Source: JAURVT01 sp049059935
GTDB lineage: Bacteria > Actinomycetota > Actinomycetes > Propionibacteriales > Nocardioidaceae
DNA: 32,442 nucleotides
Assembly (NCBI RefSeq): GCF_049059935.1
Contig: NZ_JBMGQR010000051.1
Location: 1-32,442, forward strand
Direction of reading: 5' to 3'
This document shows positions 30,481 to 32,442 of the stretch, piece by piece; within the stretch, counting starts at the first letter, position 1; each line of letters begins with the position of its first letter. The notes under the pieces are model-generated. The model made no database searches. It saw only the letters and a list, made by a program, of their open reading frames with translations, and had not been told where the DNA came from. The translations under genes were made by a program, and so were the position numbers.

Positions 30481-31458
30481 TCAACCGAGGGGCAGCACCA
30501 GCAGCTTGCCGGTCGTCCGGCGACCCTCGAGGTCGTCGTGGGCGCGGGCGGCGTCGGCGAGCGGGTACGTCCCGCCGACGGTGACCGTCACCGAGCCGTC
30601 GCGCACCCAGCCCAGGACGCGACCGGCGCGCTGGAGCAGCTCGTCGCGCGTGACGACGTGGTCGACGACGGTGGGCCGGGTGAACCACAGCGACCCGCCG
30701 GCGTTGAGGCGCTTGGCCTCCACCGGCGGCACCGGGCCGCTGGCCTGGCCGTAGAGCGCGTAGACGCCGCGGCGGCGCAGGCTGTCCAGGCTCGCGTCCT
30801 GGGTGGTGCGGCCGACACCGTCGTACGCGACCGCCACCCCGCGTCCGTCGGTGAGGCGGCGGACCTCCGCGGCCACGTCCTCACGGGTGTAGTCGACGAC
30901 GTGCACCGCGCCCGCGGCGCGGGCGGCGTCGGCCTTGGCCTGCGTCGAGGTGGTGCCGATGACGCGCGCGCCGAGCATCGTGCAGATCTGGGTGAGCAGC
31001 AGGCCCATGCCGCCTGCCGCGGCGTGCACGAGGACGTCGTCGCCGGCCTGCACCGGGTAGGTCGAGAAGGTGAGGTACTCGGCGGTGACGCCCTGCAGCA
31101 TCACCGCGGCCGCGGTGCGGTCGTCGACGTCGTCCGGCACCGGGACGCACCGCTCGGCGGGCACCAGCACCTGCTCGGCGTAGCCCGCGCCGGGCACCAT
31201 CAGCCAGGCGACGCGGTCGCCCACCGCGACGTCGGTGACGTCGGCGCCCACGGCCGAGACCGTGCCCGCGCCCTCCGACCCGGCGACGAAGGGCGTGTCC
31301 ATGTCGTAGACGCCGCTGCGCTGGTAGACGTCGATGAAGTTGACGCCCGCCGCGGCGACGTCGACGCGCACCTCGTCCGCACCCGGCTGCGGCTCGGGAC
31401 GGTCCTGGACCTCCAGCACGTCGGACCCACCGGCCCGCGTGACGACGACTGCGCGCAC
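30481..31458 (-). CDS. Quinone oxidoreductase-type medium-chain dehydrogenase
   Basis: 325 residues from GTG, with GGGAGGA 8-9 bases upstream. It matches NADPH:quinone oxidoreductase (QOR): GVNFIDVYQRSGVY near residue 38, VAGSEGAGTV near 58, the QGVTAEYL segment near 122 and the NADPH loop VHAAAGGMGLLLTQ near 145. The zinc ligands of alcohol dehydrogenases are absent, as usual for QOR. Expected role: cytoplasmic NADPH-dependent reduction of quinones or enones in redox stress. The gene ends 6 bases before the ArsR operator, so read-through into the metal-responsive pair is possible. Confidence 0.92.
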   Translation of the reverse strand: MRAVVVTRAGGSDVLEVQDRPEPQPGADEVRVDVAAAGVNFIDVYQRSGVYDMDTPFVAGSEGAGTVSAVGADVTDVAVGDRVAWLMVPGAGYAEQVLVPAERCVPVPDDVDDRTAAAVMLQGVTAEYLTFSTYPVQAGDDVLVHAAAGGMGLLLTQICTMLGARVIGTTSTQAKADAARAAGAVHVVDYTREDVAAEVRRLTDGRGVAVAYDGVGRTTQDASLDSLRRRGVYALYGQASGPVPPVEAKRLNAGGSLWFTRPTVVDHVVTRDELLQRAGRVLGWVRDGSVTVTVGGTYPLADAARAHDDLEGRRTTGKLLVLPLG

Positions 31459-31476
31459 GCCCGACTCCTCCCAGCA

Positions 31477-31504
31477 CCGCGACCGACCCGTTCGGCCGTC
31501 GCGG
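31477..31504. terminator. Hairpin between the sigma factor and oxidoreductase genes
   Basis: CCGCGAC (31477-31483) pairs with GTCGCGG (31498-31504), and inner CGA/TCG bases extend the stem with a small bulge. It lies 36 bases after the sigma-factor stop and 18 bases before the oxidoreductase start on the minus strand. It could terminate the sigma transcript or act on the oxidoreductase leader. Confidence 0.35.
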
Positions 31505-31540
31505 CCATCGTGCCACCGTCCGGCAGGCGACGGGCGGCGC

Positions 31541-32442
31541 TCAGTCGAGCGACGGGGGCAGGCCGAACGCCGCGAAGTGCTCGACACCGATGAACGAGGT
31601 GACCTCGCTGACGAGGTCGTCGCGCAAGGTGAGCACGTTGATCGCCCACGCGTCGTGCGGACCGTCGTCGCCGGGCCGCAGGTACGACGCGACGGCGGGC
31701 TGCCCGTTGGCCTCGACGACGCGGTGGCGCCAGCTGCCGCAGGACCCCAGGGGGACGGCCACAGCGAACGCGGTGACGTCGGCCAGCCCCGCGTACCAGT
31801 GCGGCAGCGGCGGCATCGACCACGTGACGTCCTGCGTGAGCAGTGCGACCAGTGCGTCGGCGTCACCGCGCTCCAGCGCGCTCGCGTAGCCGGCGACGAC
31901 CTCGCGCACGCGGTCGTCGTCGACGAGGCGCAGCGTCTGCTGCTGGCTGCGCGGGGGCACCCTGGTCGCGACCACCGCGCGCGCCCGCTGCAGCGCGCTG
32001 TTGACCGAGGCCACCGAGGTGTCCATGACGTCGGCGATCTCCGCCGCCGAGTACCCGAGCACCTCGAACAGCAGCAGCGCCGCCCGCTGGTTGCCCGGCA
32101 GGTGCTGCAACGCCGCGACGAAGGCCAGCTCGACCGACTCGCGCTGCTCGAGCCGCTCCTCGGCGGCCATCGCGTCCGCGAGCCCCGACGACGGGTAGGG
32201 CCCGAGCCAGGCGACGTCGGTCGACGGACGCTCGACGGCCACGACCCGGTCGCTCGACGGGCCGAGGTCGACCGGCAGCGCGCGTCGCCCCCGGCTGCGG
32301 AGCGCGTCGAGGCACGTCCGGGTGGAGACGGTGTACAGCCAGCGGCGCACCGAGCTGCGGCCCTCGAACCCGTCGAGGCCGCGCCACGCGCGCAGCAGCG
32401 CGTCCTGAAGCGCGTCGTCGGCGTCGTGCGTGGAGCCGAGCA
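31541..32442 (-). CDS. ECF sigma factor with C-terminal SnoaL-like domain (SigX5/SigG type), 5' end outside window
   Basis: About 300 residues are visible; the frame stays open to the window end, so only the N-terminal start of region 2 is missing. Region 2 remains in HDADDALQDALLRAWRGLDG and VRRWLYTVSTRTCLDALRSR. Region 4 is near the middle (LPGNQRAALLLFEVLGYSAA and VNSALQRARA). The last 130 residues are a SnoaL-like domain with TWSMPPLPHWYAG, DAWAINVLTLRDD and TSFIGVEHFAAFGLP, the hallmark of the SigX5 group that includes mycobacterial SigG. In such ECF groups the fused domain, rather than a separate anti-sigma factor, is thought to control activity. No anti-sigma gene lies downstream. Its targets are unknown. 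Confidence 0.93.
   Translation of the reverse strand, partial: LGSTHDADDALQDALLRAWRGLDGFEGRSSVRRWLYTVSTRTCLDALRSRGRRALPVDLGPSSDRVVAVERPSTDVAWLGPYPSSGLADAMAAEERLEQRESVELAFVAALQHLPGNQRAALLLFEVLGYSAAEIADVMDTSVASVNSALQRARAVVATRVPPRSQQQTLRLVDDDRVREVVAGYASALERGDADALVALLTQDVTWSMPPLPHWYAGLADVTAFAVAVPLGSCGSWRHRVVEANGQPAVASYLRPGDDGPHDAWAINVLTLRDDLVSEVTSFIGVEHFAAFGLPPSLD

Overview
The window is GC-rich chromosomal DNA of an actinomycete. Evidence: very high third-position GC, many GTG starts, ATGA/GTGA stop-start overlaps, probable leaderless genes, a SigX5/SigG-type sigma factor with a SnoaL domain, and a DUF4287 protein. The style suggests Nocardioides/Aeromicrobium-like Propionibacteriales, but that placement is inference. 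I see no insertion sequence, phage gene, tRNA, rRNA or CRISPR. Genes are tightly packed; no gene-free stretch exceeds 200 bases.

Region A (1-13875, all +) looks like a catabolic island for pyrimidines or related cyclic ureas/imides. It opens with the C-terminal part of a uracil-type NCS2 permease. A molybdenum hydroxylase follows (FAD, 2Fe-2S and molybdopterin subunits) with a CoxG-like protein and an amidase, all joined by 4-base overlaps. After a long palindrome come an ATP-dependent hydantoinase pair (HyuA/HyuB) and an NmrA-like NAD(P)-binding protein. After a second palindrome come carbamate kinase and a ring-opening amidohydrolase of the barbiturase/cyanuric acid hydrolase family, closed by a third palindrome. 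Read together, the set matches the oxidative uracil route: import, oxidation to barbiturate, ring opening to ureidomalonate, then amidase cleavage to malonate and urea. Carbamate kinase and HyuAB are not explained by that textbook route and are the most interesting parts.

Region B (13990-16121, +) holds a DUF4287 protein, a secreted lipase-like hydrolase with a palindromic operator at its promoter, and a DHFR/RibD-like reductase.

Region C (16147-25222) is a carbohydrate locus. A minus-strand operon reads ABC binding lipoprotein, ATPase, permease, two different FGGY kinases, a histidine phosphatase and a D-2-hydroxyacid dehydrogenase. A divergent SorC-family regulator faces it across nested palindromes. 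The substrate is unknown.

Region D (25289-28711, +) is a TetR regulator, an M20 peptidase of the CPS1/PM20D1 type and an MFS transporter, ending in a palindrome shared with the converging Region E.

Region E (28793-32442, -) reads, in transcription order, an ECF sigma factor (cut by the window end), a quinone oxidoreductase, an MFS exporter and an ArsR/SmtB regulator. The ArsR keeps three histidines of the CzrA/NmtR alpha-5 metal site, and a perfect two-arm operator lies upstream of the MFS gene.
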